64,000 bases of DNA. It comes from Cryptomeria japonica (Eukaryota; Streptophyta; Pinopsida; Cupressales; Cupressaceae). The DNA lies in assembly GCF_030272615.1 (NCBI RefSeq), contig NC_081407.1:443046213-443110212 (forward strand), given 5' to 3'. Below the pieces are notes generated by a model. It ran no database searches and was not told the DNA's origin. It was given only the letters and a program-made list of their open reading frames with translations. This document shows, in pieces, positions 11,152 to 22,613 of this stretch (the first letter of the stretch is position 1; every line of letters begins with the position of its first letter). Made by a program: the position numbers and the translations under genes.

Positions 11152-12120
11152 TTGATTTCTCAGATTGATGAAAACCGGTTATGGCATAGGAGAATGTGTC
11201 ATGTTAATTTTGACTCAATGATTAAGATTAGTTCTGCTCAAGTTGTTAGATATTTTCCTAAAATTGTTAAGCCTACTAATCCGGAATGTAAGGAATGTCA
11301 AATGGGAAAGCAAACAAGAATTTCTTTCAAGAGTAAGCAGTATAAATCTAATGGATTGCTAGATCTTGCGCATATGGACCTACATGGACCTACTACAATA
11401 AGAAGTGTGCAAGGTGGCAGATATTTCATGTTATTGATTGATGATTATTCTAGAATGATGTGGGTTGCCTTTCTAAGGGAGAAATCAAAAGCATTGGACA
11501 AATTCAAGATATTCAAAGCAAAGGTTGAGACTGAGATAGGACTAAAGTTGAAATGTCTGAGATCAGATAGAGTAGGATAATTTTGTTCTCGTGAGTTTGA
11601 CTCATTCTATGAGAAGCATGGAATTAGAATACAATTATCTGCTCCTACAACCCCACAACAAAATGGAGTTGTTGAAAGGAAGAAGAAGACTATCTTGGAT
11701 GTTGCAAGGACTATGTTGATTGAAGGGAATGTTCTGAAGATCTATTGGAGAGAAGTTGTTAGCACTATTGTTTACACATTCAACCGACTACATATAAAAG
11801 GTGGTTATGGTAAGACTCCTTATGAGCTATGGTTTGGTCATGTTCCTACTGTGGGATATTTTAAAATCTTTTGAAGCAAGTGTTATATGAAGAGAGATGG
11901 GGATATAGGAAATTTTGATGCAAGAAGTGATGAAGGAAATTTTTTGGGATAATCAACAAAGAGGAAAGACTATTGATGCTACAATAAGAGACCGAGAAAG
12001 ATAGTGGAAAGTGCAAATGTGAAAGCTAATGAGAACTATGGAAAATAAATCAGATCATGTAGATATGATGATGATCAAAATGTTGTCTTAAAGAAAATTC
12101 AAACAGAAGAGCTGAAGTAG
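11152..12120 (+). pseudogene. Element B integrase, with stops
   Basis: The HHCC zinc motif is visible (LWHRRMCHVN followed by CKECQMGK). The catalytic core starts DLAHMDLHGPTT, with the second Asp in CLRSD and the Glu in NGVVERKKK. Stops occur at about 11578, 11872, 11950 and 11974, and reading continues in the same relation to element E on either side. It would have inserted cDNA into the genome. Confidence 0.85.
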
Positions 12121-12259
12121 AATGATCCGGTAGAGATAGTTAATCCAGATGTTGTTGCTGCTAGTGAAGAGGTGCAGGAACCTGAAAAACAGAATGATCA
12201 GAAGACTCCAAGGAAAAGTAAGATTGAATCATTTTAAAAATTAGATCATCGGTGATTAA

Positions 12260-13165
12260 AATAAAGGTGTGAGGACTAGGAGAAGGATAGTTATTGAAGA
12301 TGTATGTTTGATCTCTAAAATTGAACCTAAAGATGTTGTTGAAGCTTACAAAGATGAAAATTGGATAAAAGCTATGGAAGAAGAATTGAATCAAATTGAA
12401 AAGAATAAAACATGGGAGCTTGTGCCTAGACCTAAAGAGAAGAATCTTATTGGTACTAAATGAGTATTCAGGAACAAATTGAATGAAGCCGGTGAAGTTG
12501 TCAGAAATAAAGCAAGACTGGTATGCAAAGGATATTCACAGAAAGAAGGAATTGATTATGGGGAGACTTTTGCTTTGGTAGCTAAACTTGAAGTTGTTAG
12601 ACTATTGCTTGCATATGCTTCTTATAAGGATTTCAAGGTATATCAGATAGATGTCAAGTCAACCTGAGGAAGAGGTCTACATTGAGAAACTTCATGGAAT
12701 TTCATTATCAGATGATGGAGATATGGTATGCAAACTAAATAAAGTTGTTTATGGACTAAAAAAAGCCCCTAGAGCTTGGTATGCTATATTCAATAAGTAT
12801 TTACTGAAATTGGGATTTAATAAAGGTATTGTTGATAGTAATCTATATCTCAAGATTGAGAATGATAACATTTTGATTGTTGAAGTTTTTGTTGATGACA
12901 TTATCTTTGGAGGAGATGATAACTTAAGTATGAAGTTTGTTGATGTATGTAGAAAGAATTTGAGATGTTTATGATAGGAGAAATGAATTTTTTCTTAGGA
13001 TTGTAGATTGCACAGACTAGAAAAGGTATTTTTATATCTCATGCTCAATATGTAAAGGAAATGTTGAAGAATTTTGGGTTAGAATATTCTAAACCAGTTG
13101 GAACTCCTATGGTGACTGGCTGCAAATTGTCTAAGAATGATGAATCTTCGAAAGCTAATTAGACC
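12260..13165 (+). pseudogene. Element B reverse transcriptase, fragmented
   Basis: The Copia reverse transcriptase is recognisable in three frames: [20 protein letters not shown] (about 12363), [20 protein letters not shown], then YGLKKAPRAWYAIFNKYL, with the catalytic motif as FVDDIIFGG near 12890. Breaks fall at 12462 (a tga for Trp), about 12655 (a small deletion) and 12960-12975 (a frameshift). Confidence 0.85.
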
Positions 13166-13850
13166 TTGTACAGATCTATGGTTGGTAGACTGCTATATCT
13201 AACTCAGACTAGACTTGAAATTATGCATGATGTGTGCATGGCTGCTAGATATCAAGCTGATCTGAAAGAGAGTCACGTAATTGTTGTAAAGAGGATATTC
13301 AGATATCTAAAAGGAACTATGGATTGTAGTTTATGGTATCCGAGGAATGATGATTTTATATTATGTGCTTACACTGATGTTGATTGGGCCGGTGATGTTG
13401 ATGATTGGAAGAGTACCTCCGGTGGTGCATTCTTTTTGGGTAAGACATTGATTTCATGGGCAAGTAAGAAACAAGATTCAATTTCCCTATCTACTATTGA
13501 AGTTGAGTACATTGTTACTGCCAGTAATTGCACTCAGGTAGTTTGGATGAAACAAATGTTGAAGGATATCAGAGTTATCTATGAGGAGCCTATTGTCATA
13601 TATTGTGACAATGTCAGTGCTATTAATATGTCAAAGAACCTGGTGCAACATTCAAAGACTAAACATGTATCAATCGAGTATCATTTCTTGAGAGAAAAAG
13701 TCAGTGAAGAGGAAGTGAAGCTATAGTATGTGTCTACAAAGGAACAAATTGGTGATATTTTCACCAAGCCTTTACCTATTGATACATTTTTCTATTTGAG
13801 AGACAAGTTAGTGGTGTCTACCCCTCTTGATGGGAACTATATGCATTGAG
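13166..13850 (+). pseudogene. Element B RNase H
   Basis: The 186-codon frame starts at 13166. Copia RNase H motifs are present: AYTDVDWAGDVDDWKST, ISLSTIEVEYI and IYCDNVSAINMSKN. A tag stop at about 13724 interrupts the C-terminal ADIFTKPL-like tail, which continues to about 13800 as GDIFTKPLPIDTF. Confidence 0.85.
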
Positions 13851-13974
13851 TTGCATCAATCCGGTGGACTTCACAATCTTATCGTTTTGTCTAGATTGAT
13901 GAGTTTATGTTGCTCCTTTGATGGAGTAGTTTCTTTGTGGTTCAGTTGAGATGGTTGTAATCATGATTTGTTTA

Positions 13975-14175
13975 TTCTAAGGGGGAGAGTAAGTTGGGTT
14001 TTCTATTTTGAGAACCTTTGTCATTGATGTCAAAAGGGGGGAGAAAGCATGTGAAAAATGGCTTATCTATTGTTGGTAAGCCTGATCTTAGGGGGAATTT
14101 GTTGGAGATGTTTTCTTTCTTTGTATTGATTGTTTTCCACATCCATATGTTTCCATCAATGCCAAAGAGGGATAT
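13975..14175 (+). other. Element B 3' untranslated region with several purine tracts
   Basis: Between RNase H and the 3' LTR there are four oligopurine runs: aagggggagagtaag (about 13980), aaaggggggagaaag (about 14032), aggggga (about 14089) and caaagagggat before the LTR. The last, directly abutting tgttgg, is the expected plus-strand primer but has lost part of its G run compared with D and E. Confidence 0.65.
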
Positions 14176-15517
14176 TGTTGGACATTGATGCTGCTAGGAT
14201 ATGTTGTTGTCATTGATGTCAACATATTCATGTGATTTATTTCTCTAGTGGTTTCAGATTGGTTTATTGGGATCATGGTTTGGTATATGGAGTATTCCTA
14301 GTATCATTATATCCTTCTATATTAGTTTTAGTGATCCAGAAGCTTAATTGATCATATCATATGATCTGGTTTATAGTTTGGTTTTTCTGATCAATACTTT
14401 GCAGAGTTAAGTATTTCCTCTAGTATATTTCTATGTGATCAGATATTATGCCACAATTTTGGGAGAATGTTTTGGATGTTAATGTGTATCTACATTTCAG
14501 ATGGTTTGTGACTTGGTTCTCTACAAGCTATCTTTATAGCCTGAGTTGCTGTTGTTTGAATGTTCTTGAGTTTCAAGTGTTGATCGATGAAGATTTCATA
14601 AGTGGTGTTGGTGGAGCTATTCATGCGGATGGTTCTAATGTGCATGTTGGTGTATCCTAATCATGTTCTATTTTTTTGGTGCTTTGCATTGTTTCTTGTG
14701 TGCATTCTTGGTGATTTTGTTGATCCAGTGATATTATTCGTGTTATGCGGTATTCTTGGTGGTGTAGTATGTTGTGGTTGTTCTTGGCGAGATTTTCAAT
14801 GGTGATGTGTGTTTGGATATTTCGTTTAGGTCCATGTTATGTCATGTATATCATTATATTGTTCTGGTGGTCGATCTTTGTAGCATGTGATATAATTTTG
14901 TAATTGTGAGATGAGGTTGGTTTAGTCGACCTTGTTGCCAAGGTTGATGATCGGTATATATAGATTATTTAGTCATGTAATTTGTGTGTCATTGTAGTGT
15001 CTACATTACCAGAGAATGCTAAAGATGCGAACAAGCAAATACATCCTTCAACATTGTGATTGAGCAGAGATTCAAGTGTTGTAGAGAAGACAAATATGCT
15101 TAACTAGTACTATCATCAGGCATAAGGAGATGCTATATTTGCAGTTCATGTAATCTAGATTGTAGTCTAAATATTATTGTAAGGTAGCGAACCTTCCCTG
15201 AGGGTTGTAGCCTTCTGGTTTATTATATCTTGAGCAGTGGGCTCTAGGAAGTGAGTCTGAATGCATGTGCATTCCCCATTGTAATATTTACACATACTAC
15301 TACAGAGTATCATCTTATTGTGGGTAGGTTACCACCATGGTTTTTCCCTTAATCAAGTTTTCCACGTCAAAATCTTGGTGTTGTGTGTTGTGCTATCAAT
15401 TTTCTTATCTTTGTTGTTACTGCAGTTTATCAAATTTGCATTTGAGGTTAAGTTTGATAATCCGATGAAAACTGATTCACCCCTCCTCTCAGTTTTCCTT
15501 CATTTTTATTGTCAATA
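14176..15517 (+). repeat. Element B 3' LTR
   Basis: A complete LTR of 1342 bases, beginning tgttggacattgatg and ending ttgtcaata next to the duplicated target gtata. It carries the module accatggtttttccc...gttttccacg near 15340 and the pyrimidine block ctgattcacccctcctctca at 15472-15491, both shared with LTRs of the other Copia-type elements. Confidence 0.88.
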
Positions 15518-15522
15518 GTATA

Positions 15523-16113
15523 TATATATAGTAGTGTGTGTGTGGTAGAGAGGCGATATAGGAGTGTGTGTATGTGAGAGAGAGAAAGAGATTGAGAAAA
15601 TATATTAGGAGTGTATGTGGAAGATAGTAGAGAAGTAGAGTGTGTAGTTATGGACAGCAAAGGCAGATAGTGTTGTAGTGGTGCAGTAGTTATTCATCAG
15701 ACCTGTTGCGGGATAGTTGTATAGAGATCTTTAACTGGATATATTGTAGAGTTTGTGAATTATGATCTAAGCTTAATCTTATAACTGATCTCATGCATTT
15801 TGAGATGCAATCCTTTTCAGTTCAAGTTGCAGTGAGCATTCTGATAGTGAGTCATTATTTTGTATCTTTGCAGTGAGCCGATTTTGTAATCTAGCAGTGA
15901 GCCATCTCTTTGTAAACACCATATAACTAGTTATATTTTCCTAACAGTTAACACTCTTTGTGGTTTTTCCCATTTGGGTTTTCCACGCATAAATTCGGTG
16001 TTTCTCTTATGGTTGTGTCCTTCATGATTATTCTACTTTTGCAGTCTTATGTTCCTTAAGTATGATAGATGAAGTTTGATATTTTTGAGGAAGATTAAAG
16101 TAGTGTTAAAAGT

Positions 16114-16157
<44 letters not shown>

Positions 16158-16254
16158 AATACTGATTCACCCAGCTCTCAATATTTCGGTCTATGGGTGG
16201 GAATACTAATTCACCCCCCCTCTCAATATTTCGATCCTTTCAACCTAGTAAACA
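15523..16254 (+). repeat. Element A 5' LTR, right part
   Basis: It resumes the LTR interrupted at 1942 and aligns with 26838-27508, sharing tagtagtgtgtgtgtggtag and agaaagagattgagaaaata. It contains a (TG)n run (16116-16151) and a 44-base tandem duplication of the terminal block gggaatactgattcac...ctctcaatatttcg at 16151-16238. The LTR ends aaaca before the primer site. Confidence 0.8.
16116..16151. repeat. (TG)n microsatellite in the 5' LTR of A
   Basis: About 17 tg units. In the 3' LTR of the same element the corresponding position (27432-27451) holds a (TA)n run, so the repeat unit changed in one copy. Confidence 0.9.
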
Positions 16255-16256
16255 AT

Positions 16257-16268
16257 TGGTAATAGAGC
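16257..16268 (+). other. Element A primer-binding site
   Basis: The sequence tggtaatagagc starts three bases after the LTR. It differs from the tggtatcagagc of element D at two positions and is the decayed tRNA-Met primer site. Confidence 0.7.
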
Positions 16269-16320
16269 TTTGGTCCCTTGCTTGCAAGATTAACCGCTTG
16301 AGGGAGATCCGTGTTGAATC

Positions 16321-16869
16321 ATGGCACCTATATGCATGACTGGAGATTTTCAGCTAGATGAAGATTTGAAGACAATGCTTGAAGATTTGGAAAGTGTTGA
16401 ATCAAACAATGAAGAATTGAAAGAGAATTTGAAGATAGCAAATAAATATGTGCAGAAGCCGAGAGAGAAAATCTGGAAATTCAAACCGAGGCATAAGGAG
16501 GTTAACAATCAGTTGAAATAGGCGAATGAGGCTATTAAAGATCTGATATAAAAGATTAAGGTGAAATACAAGACATAGCAATCCCTGATAGAAACAATCA
16601 ACCAAAAATTTGAAGAAAGTGAAAAGCTCAAGCAAGAGGTGAAGAATCTAAAGGCAGAAAATAAAATCATTGACAATAGTAAGGTCTTGGAAGATTTGAT
16701 TATCATGCAACAAGTTAACTTGGATAAGACCATACTTGGCTTTCAACCCGGTATGTGTTTGGATCAGAATGACAAAAATGAAATTAAAAAAGTCAAAGCT
16801 AAAGTGGAGAAACATTTAGAAGATGAGAGGAAGTCTAGAATCAGAATTCTAATGCAAGAAGACCACTAG
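16321..16869 (+). pseudogene. Element A Gag-like coiled-coil region
   Basis: From the ATG at 16321 the frame reads MAPICMTGDFQLDEDLKT and continues as Glu/Lys/Asn-rich heptads to the stop at 16867, with internal stops at about 16519, 16548 and 16576. The style and position match the coiled-coil Gag-like region of C and D, although the sequence itself is far diverged. Confidence 0.6.
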
Positions 16870-16899
16870 TTCGACACCCTAATACAAAAAGGTTCCCAT

Positions 16900-17330
16900 A
16901 TTTTAATGGCTAATGTTTTCAATGCAATAAATTTGGACATAAGATAATAAGTTGTAGGAGCATTTAGTTTTATAGCTGCAAGAGGTTTGGTCATAAAGAA
17001 AATCATTATAGAAACCATGGTACGAGTTAGAATCATAATCCAGTTGAAGCGAACAAGAAGTGTTACAACATTCATGGATACGGTTATATTTACAATAACT
17101 ATGGACTTAATGCTAATCAATGTAGACATAGATCACATCTAGTAATATCAGAAAGGAAGGATATCAGTTGCTTCAAATGAAAATAGTCTAGACATTATGC
17201 TAATCAATATAGAAATAGAAATGTAGAGAAATATACTGAGAAAAGTGTAATGAAGAATGGTGAATCAAAGAAGAAAAAATTTGGTCTGGAGAAAGAAGAG
17301 TGAGAACAAAGAAAGTGAGCATGATGTACC
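16900..17330 (+). pseudogene. Element A zinc-knuckle remnants
   Basis: One good CCHC knuckle is visible as CNKFGHKIISC (about 16922-16954), followed by degraded knuckle-like pieces with Cys, Gly-His and Asn-rich spacers (SCKRFGHKENHYRNH, CYNIHGYGY, ISCFK). The series of several knuckles mirrors the four-knuckle arrangement in C and D. Stops are frequent. The frame ends in a Lys/Glu-rich tail. Confidence 0.6.
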
Positions 17331-17581
17331 AGAATTTGGTGCAAGCACCTCTTCCTCTAGTAACTAAGTATGGTGCTTTGGGTCAAGGGGAGTTCCTTTT
17401 GAAAGAAAAATATTCTATCCTCCTCATCTGAGTGGATCATGTCATGATGTAGAATGAAAGTGCTTTAAATACTTTAAAGGCTATCTGGTAAGCAAAGGAA
17501 TTTTGCTGACATCACCGATAAGATAGTTTTTGGCAGGAAAACCCTAAGGGAAGTGTTTTTGGCAAGATAAGTATTGACTTT

Positions 17582-18572
17582 TTGAATTCATTCTTTCATT
17601 ATCAGTTATTAGTGCTTAAGAATATTGGGATTAGTAAAGGAGTGGTAGAACAAGAGAGAAATGTGAGAAATCATGGAAGGAAAATGATTGTCGAAGAATC
17701 TAGTAGTGAAGAATTTAAGGTGTTCCTAGATGAATTTAACTCAGAGAAAATCAAAGATGTTGAATCTAGTTTGAGTGATGTTGAGTTGCAAAGAGTCAAA
17801 GGATTGGAAAGAAAAGGTCTAAATCTTTGGACAAAATTTCCATGGTTTGATAATGTTGAGGTTATCAAGATGATCCTTAGTCATGTACGAGATGACAACA
17901 TTATCTTGAAGGAGGTTATCTTAATGATCACTAGTTTGTGTGACAATGGATAAGTTCCGATAAAGAAGGCAATCTTGAACAGAGAAGTGGAAGCCCTAAC
18001 TGGCGTGAAGGGTCATCATCAAGCATTGATCATTAACACTGTCATCAACCCTGTGGTGAGGTATGTAGCTTGCGGCATTCCTTACAAAATCTCTTTCAAG
18101 AATAGGGAAGGTGTCACCTCGATAATTGCAGTATATATAGCACATATGCTTGTGTTGGAAAAAAAGCATTTGACTTGTGTGAATTGTTGAGAGCGTTGTT
18201 GTTAGAGAATCTTAAGATGACAAAAGAAATGAATTATCCTTTCTGGTTTGGTTCATTTCTTGTGAGTTTGGTTATGTATTGTTTGGGATCCCTTCCAGAA
18301 AAAGACAATATCATATGGGAGTCTAGTGTTCTGATTGCAAGATGGATAATTAGATATTTGAATAGTTTGAATAATAAAGAGGAAGTCTATGATGCTTATT
18401 TCAAATCCTTTCTGGATACATGGAGTGTTGGCCTAGTATCTTTTGTTTCCAGTTTTGGAGTTCTTCCTCCACAAAGAAGAAAAGAAGACAGTATTTTCTT
18501 ATTAGTATTTTCAAGTCAAAGAAAAGTAAAGTAGAGGATATTATAGTGATTGAAGATCCAGAGTCTCATGTT
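17582..18572 (+). pseudogene. Element A second protein, N-terminal part
   Basis: Three overlapping frames (17582-17953, 17975-18190, 18175-18534) read as a single diverged relative of the N-terminal domain in C and D. Motif correspondences are VIKMILSHVRDDN with VIRIVLRKVHGEL, ALTGVKGHHQ with AVTGLPSTGS, and PFWFGSFLVSLVMYCLG with TFIFGNLLVFLLLYI. The function is unknown. It is cut by Gypsy element F at about 18575 and its C-terminal region resumes at 25250. Confidence 0.55.
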
Positions 18573-18574
18573 GG

Positions 18575-19902
18575 TGCAGGAGCACCTAAGGGTGAACAAA
18601 TACCCTTTGAAGTTTTGCAAATTTTCATTTTTTTGGCTAAGGACTACATTTCAAGCTTAGAGCAGCTTGGAGCACTTTTTGTCTTCTTTTTGTAAATATT
18701 CCCTTGACCACCAGCAGTGGAGCCCACCATCGGTGATCGACATGACTTGTTCGAGCTACCTCATGGACCTGAGAGAAAAGTGACTACCAGAGGTCGTCGA
18801 TGAAACCACCTTAAGTTTGCTCGACATCGATGAAACTGACCCATCGATGGAACTTGTTCGGGACTCACCGTGGCCTTAGTTTGCTTGATGTCGATAAAAG
18901 TGGCCTGCATTTGCTTGATGTTGATAAAATCAAGCCGTCGATGGAACATTTATGGGGCTCATTGTGGCCTAAGTTTGTTCGATGCCACTCTTCAAAAGCC
19001 AAGTGTTTTTGTTGCGCTGACCCGATGACCCGATGGAGGTTGAAGGATGGTTACTGTAGGCAACTAATTGTGTTGAGGGTGCATCTCATCCATTCAGGGA
19101 TGATGCACAACATGTGCAGAAGCTATAAAACCCAATGGGTATTTTGTAAAGGGTTCGGTTGGATTTTGGAGTTTTCCATAAGAAAGTTTTTCTGTGAATA
19201 ATAAATAAAAAGATCATTTGTTGGTTTCTTCTATGTTGTTAATTTTGGCTTAAATTTTCAGATGGTGATGTAGATAGTGTAGAAGTTTCTTTCTTGCATT
19301 GTGTGAGTTTCAATTCTGTAGTCGTGCCAAGTTTAGCTCTGTAGATAGCGTTGTTGTTTTGTTTTCTTGTTTTTCCTATTGGTGACAAGTAATTGCAGCC
19401 ATGGCTCTGCCTTGAAGCTCCATTGTGGGATCCACATGACCATTGGAAGTTGTCAAGAAGAGCTAGACATGTACTATAGGGTTCCATTGATAGGATTCCA
19501 TGGAATGGCGATGGCTGTTTCAGCAAACTGGCCCTAGGCAAGCTTGATGATAGCCCGGCTAGTTACCAGTGACTAAAAAAAATCATAAGCAGGGTTGTTT
19601 GGGAGTCTAGGCTATTAGCCTCAGAACAGGGGAGATGGGATCAAATGTAGAGAAGATCCTAGGATGATTGATAAACCACTCGAGAGGAGCTGTAAGATTA
19701 AACTATGGCACAACAACCCTGCAAGGTGTCTGATGAGCTGATGAATTTATGAAAGTGAATTCATGAGGAGTAAGGAATAAACCTTGATAGTGAGGTCCTA
19801 GAGTAGATTAGGGGAATAGAGAAGAGTATTCACAGACTAGGCTAGGAGAAAAGGCCTTGGAGTGAGTCAAGCTGACTCGAGAAATTGAGAGCCTCCCTAT
19901 CA
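18575..19902 (+). repeat. Element F 5' LTR (right end inferred)
   Basis: The first 660 bases match 24574-25237 closely, up to tgaataataaataaaaagat and a few bases beyond. A sequence tggtatcaaagc at 19906-19917 looks like a tRNA-Met primer site, which would place the LTR end at about 19902 and its length at about 1330. If the primer site is elsewhere, the LTR would end near 19240. The aataaa words near 19198-19208 could serve as a polyadenylation signal. Confidence 0.6.
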
Positions 19903-19905
19903 GAT

Positions 19906-19917
19906 TGGTATCAAAGC
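19906..19917 (+). other. Candidate element F primer-binding site
   Basis: The bases tggtatcaaagc are identical to the primer site of element E and precede the gag frame by about 60 bases. The position is consistent with a primer-binding site, but it implies a 3' LTR that is truncated by half. Confidence 0.6.
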
Positions 19918-19979
19918 TGATAAGATTTGGGCTAGGTGAGTATATGTCCTCAGTGGATTTTGTAGGAGACAACAACATG

Positions 19980-21020
19980 GTGACCAATGCAGGGTTGGCA
20001 GAGAAACTGGATGATCAAGAGGAAGAGAATAGACTCCTGAAGGAGAAGTTTCTATAATTGGAAAGTAAGCTTGGTGAGGTTGAAACCAAGGCAGATGAAG
20101 TGTTGGTAAAGGTTGAAAGAGCATAAGGGAAGGGTAAAGAAGTGTTAGAGATAGACAAAGTACTTGAACCTGATCCTGTCCTAGAAGAAGAACCTTTCCT
20201 AAAGGCATTGAAGGCCTTAAGTGGTAAATCACTAGAAGGATTGCCATTGTTCACTGGTAAGATGGAGGTAGAAGTGGTCTTAGAATGGATAGAAGGCATG
20301 AAGAACCATTTTGAATGTGAAGGCATAACTAAACCCCAAAGATTTAAAGTGGCCAAGTCAAGGATGAGAGGAGTTTCTCTCACATGGTGGAAATTTGTGC
20401 AAGATGAGAGAAAGAAAATGGGCAAAGCACCCATCTCTACTTGGAAAGGGATGTTAGTCAAAATCAAAGAAGTCTATCTCCCTGATGACTATGAAGTGAA
20501 AATTCATAGGAAGAGACAAAACTTAAGAAAAAAGACCTTGATGTTAGTAGTTATACGAAGGAATTCCATAAACTTAGCCTTAGATCTCATGCAGTGGAAG
20601 AAGAGAGTCTTAAAGTTACTAGGTACGTAAATGGTCTACGGTGGAACATACAAGAAAAAATCAGTCTAATGAGCCCAAAGACAGTTCATCAAACCTATCA
20701 AATTGCCCTTAAAGTGGAAGAAAAACTAAAAAGAAGATAGGGGCAGAGGTAGAGGAAAAGACAATAGAGGCCATAAGAGAGGCTTTAGAGGAAGAAGTTA
20801 TGAACAAAGAACACAAGGTGAGTTTAAACTCACTGAGCAGCAAGAGAGTGGCACTAGTAAAGGAGGATTCAATAGAGGAAGGGGGTCAAATAGTGGTTTT
20901 AGAGGAAGATCTAGTGGACAAGGTAGAGGTTCCTCATATTTTGCAACAATGAAGTGTTACCATTGTAACCAACTTGGTCATCCAGCATATAGGTGTCCAG
21001 AGAAGGGATCATCATCACAA
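19980..21020 (+). pseudogene. Element F gag with zinc knuckle
   Basis: The reading starts at MVTNAGLAEKLDDQEEEN (about 19978) with coiled-coil character, and the capsid-like part is at 20142-20630 (FLKALKALSGKSLEGL, MKNHFECEG, SRMRGVSLTWWK), typical of the Gypsy retrotransposon Gag domain. A basic Arg/Gly-rich stretch precedes one CCHC knuckle CYHCNQLGHPAYRC at about 20955-20996. Stops near 20055 and 20127 and a frameshift after 20600 break it. Confidence 0.8.
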
Positions 21021-21110
21021 GGTAGTGAAAGGAGAGTGAACTATCTTCAAGAAGAGTCTTCAAGCAGCAAGACTTCAGAGGCTGCCTTAGAATTATAGGT
21101 AGGTGACAAC

Positions 21111-21580
21111 TTGATGATAAGGAGAAATTTGATCAAAGAACCAATCAGAGAAGAGCCTAGCCAAAGAAGATCCTTAGTCAGGATTAAATGCAAAATTATG
21201 TACAAGTTTTGTAAAGTGATCATTGATTCAGGGTCAACAAACAACATTGTGTTAGAAGAGGTAGTGAGTAAGCTCAAATTACAAAGGATACCTCACAACA
21301 ACCCATATAGAGTCACTTGGTTGAACAAAGGCCAACATGTCCTAGTTAATGAGCAAGCATGGGTGGATTTCACCATTGGGAGGTATAAGGACAAGGTGTT
21401 ATGTGATGTCCTACCCATGGATGCATGCCATCTTCTATTGGGAAGAACATGACAATTTGATAGACAAGTTATTCATGATGGAGCCAAGAATGCATACGCA
21501 TTCAAGAAAGATGGACTCACATTCAAGATTCAGTCTATCCTTGAAGAAGGTGAAAAGAGGGCAGCATGTCCTAATGTTCT
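21111..21580 (+). pseudogene. Element F protease
   Basis: The active-site motif is IIDSGSTNNIV at about 21220, as in Gypsy aspartic proteases, and the C-terminal motif CHLLLGRT is at about 21427. A stop at 21450 follows this motif, and the linker to reverse transcriptase continues in frame beyond it. Confidence 0.82.
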
Positions 21581-21581
21581 T

Positions 21582-22613
21582 TTGGTGAGTGAAAAACAGT
21601 TCTTGAAGACACTTGAGGAAGGTGAAGGTATAGGGTTTGCATTAGTAGTGAAGCCTAAGGAGGAAGACAAGAAAGAGCAACCAGATTTGCCAATAGAGGT
21701 TCAAGACCTATTAAAAAAGTTCAAAGGCATAGTGAGTGATGGACAGCTAGCCACCTTACCTCCTAAAAGAACCATAAGCCATCAAATAGACTTCATTCCT
21801 GGAGCATCCTTACCTAACAAGGCATCTTACAAAATGACTCCCCAACAAAATGTTGAGATTGCCAAGCAAATCCAAGAGCTCTTAGACCAAGACCTAATTA
21901 GGAAAAGTATTAGCCCTTGTGTTGTCCCTACCATGTTAGCCCAAAAGAAAGGTGGTACTTGGAGATTGTATATTGATTCTAAAGCTATAAATAGGATCAC
22001 CGTCAAATATAGGTTTCCAATTCCTAGAATAGAAGACCTAATGGATTGTTTAGGGGAATCCAAGTACTTTACCAAGATTGACCTTAAAATTGGATACCAC
22101 CAAATTAGGATTAAGGAAGGTGATGAGTGGAAAACTGCATTTAAGACTACAGAGGGTCTTTATAAATGGCTTGTAATGCCATTTGGCTTATCCAATGCTC
22201 CAAGAAACTTCATGAGACTCATGAATGAGGTGATGAAGGACTTCATAGGTAAATTTTTGGTGGTATATCTAGATGATATTCTCATTTTCAGTAAGGATAG
22301 GGCAGATCATGTTAATAATTTGCAAGATGTGCTACAAAGATTGTATGATGAAAAGCTAACCATGAACTTGGATAAGTGTAAATTTGTTAAGAAGGAGTTG
22401 GTTTACCTTGGGTTTGTGTTGTCTCAAGGAAACCTCAAGATGGACCCCAGCAAGGTTGAAGCCATTATAAATTGGCCTACTCCTAAGTCAGCAACAGAGG
22501 TGAGAAGCTTCCATGGACTAGCTCAGTACTACAGGAAGTTCATTAGGAAAATCAATGATATATGTGCACCAATGTTAGACACCATTAGAGGTGGAATGAA
22601 GGCAAAGTTTTAG
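21582..22613 (+). CDS. Element F reverse transcriptase, 343 codons, open
   Basis: This is the longest open frame of element F. Order of motifs: ISPCVVPTMLAQKKGGTWR (finger region), FTKIDLKIGYHQIR (first catalytic Asp), MPFGLSNAPRNFMRLMN, and VVYLDDILIFSK with the YLDD catalytic pair near residues 228-231. The connection region LGFVLSQGNLKMDPSKVEA follows. It ends at a stop where the reading otherwise continues into RNase H. It copies element RNA into DNA in the cytoplasmic particle. The protein would be part of a Pol polyprotein and is not expected to be made alone. Confidence 0.9.
   Translation: MVSEKQFLKTLEEGEGIGFALVVKPKEEDKKEQPDLPIEVQDLLKKFKGIVSDGQLATLPPKRTISHQIDFIPGASLPNKASYKMTPQQNVEIAKQIQELLDQDLIRKSISPCVVPTMLAQKKGGTWRLYIDSKAINRITVKYRFPIPRIEDLMDCLGESKYFTKIDLKIGYHQIRIKEGDEWKTAFKTTEGLYKWLVMPFGLSNAPRNFMRLMNEVMKDFIGKFLVVYLDDILIFSKDRADHVNNLQDVLQRLYDEKLTMNLDKCKFVKKELVYLGFVLSQGNLKMDPSKVEAIINWPTPKSATEVRSFHGLAQYYRKFIRKINDICAPMLDTIRGGMKAKF

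Larger units (their letters stand above)
1943..15517 (+). mobile_element. Element B: decayed Ty1/Copia retrotransposon inserted in the LTR of A
   Basis: The element starts tgttggacattgatg at 1943; the matching 3' LTR starts at 14176 and ends at 15517. A perfect target duplication gtata lies at 1938-1942 and 15518-15522. Interior order is Gag, protease, integrase, reverse transcriptase and RNase H, which is the Copia order. Element C interrupts gag at 3084-9826. Many in-frame stops and frameshifts are present (for example near 11578, 12463, 12666, 12974 and 13726), so it cannot be autonomous. The clade within Copia is not resolved. Confidence 0.88.

Noticed and set aside
18570-18574. gttgg as a target duplication of element F
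   Set aside because: No matching copy after the right LTR near 25237; the right end appears deleted.
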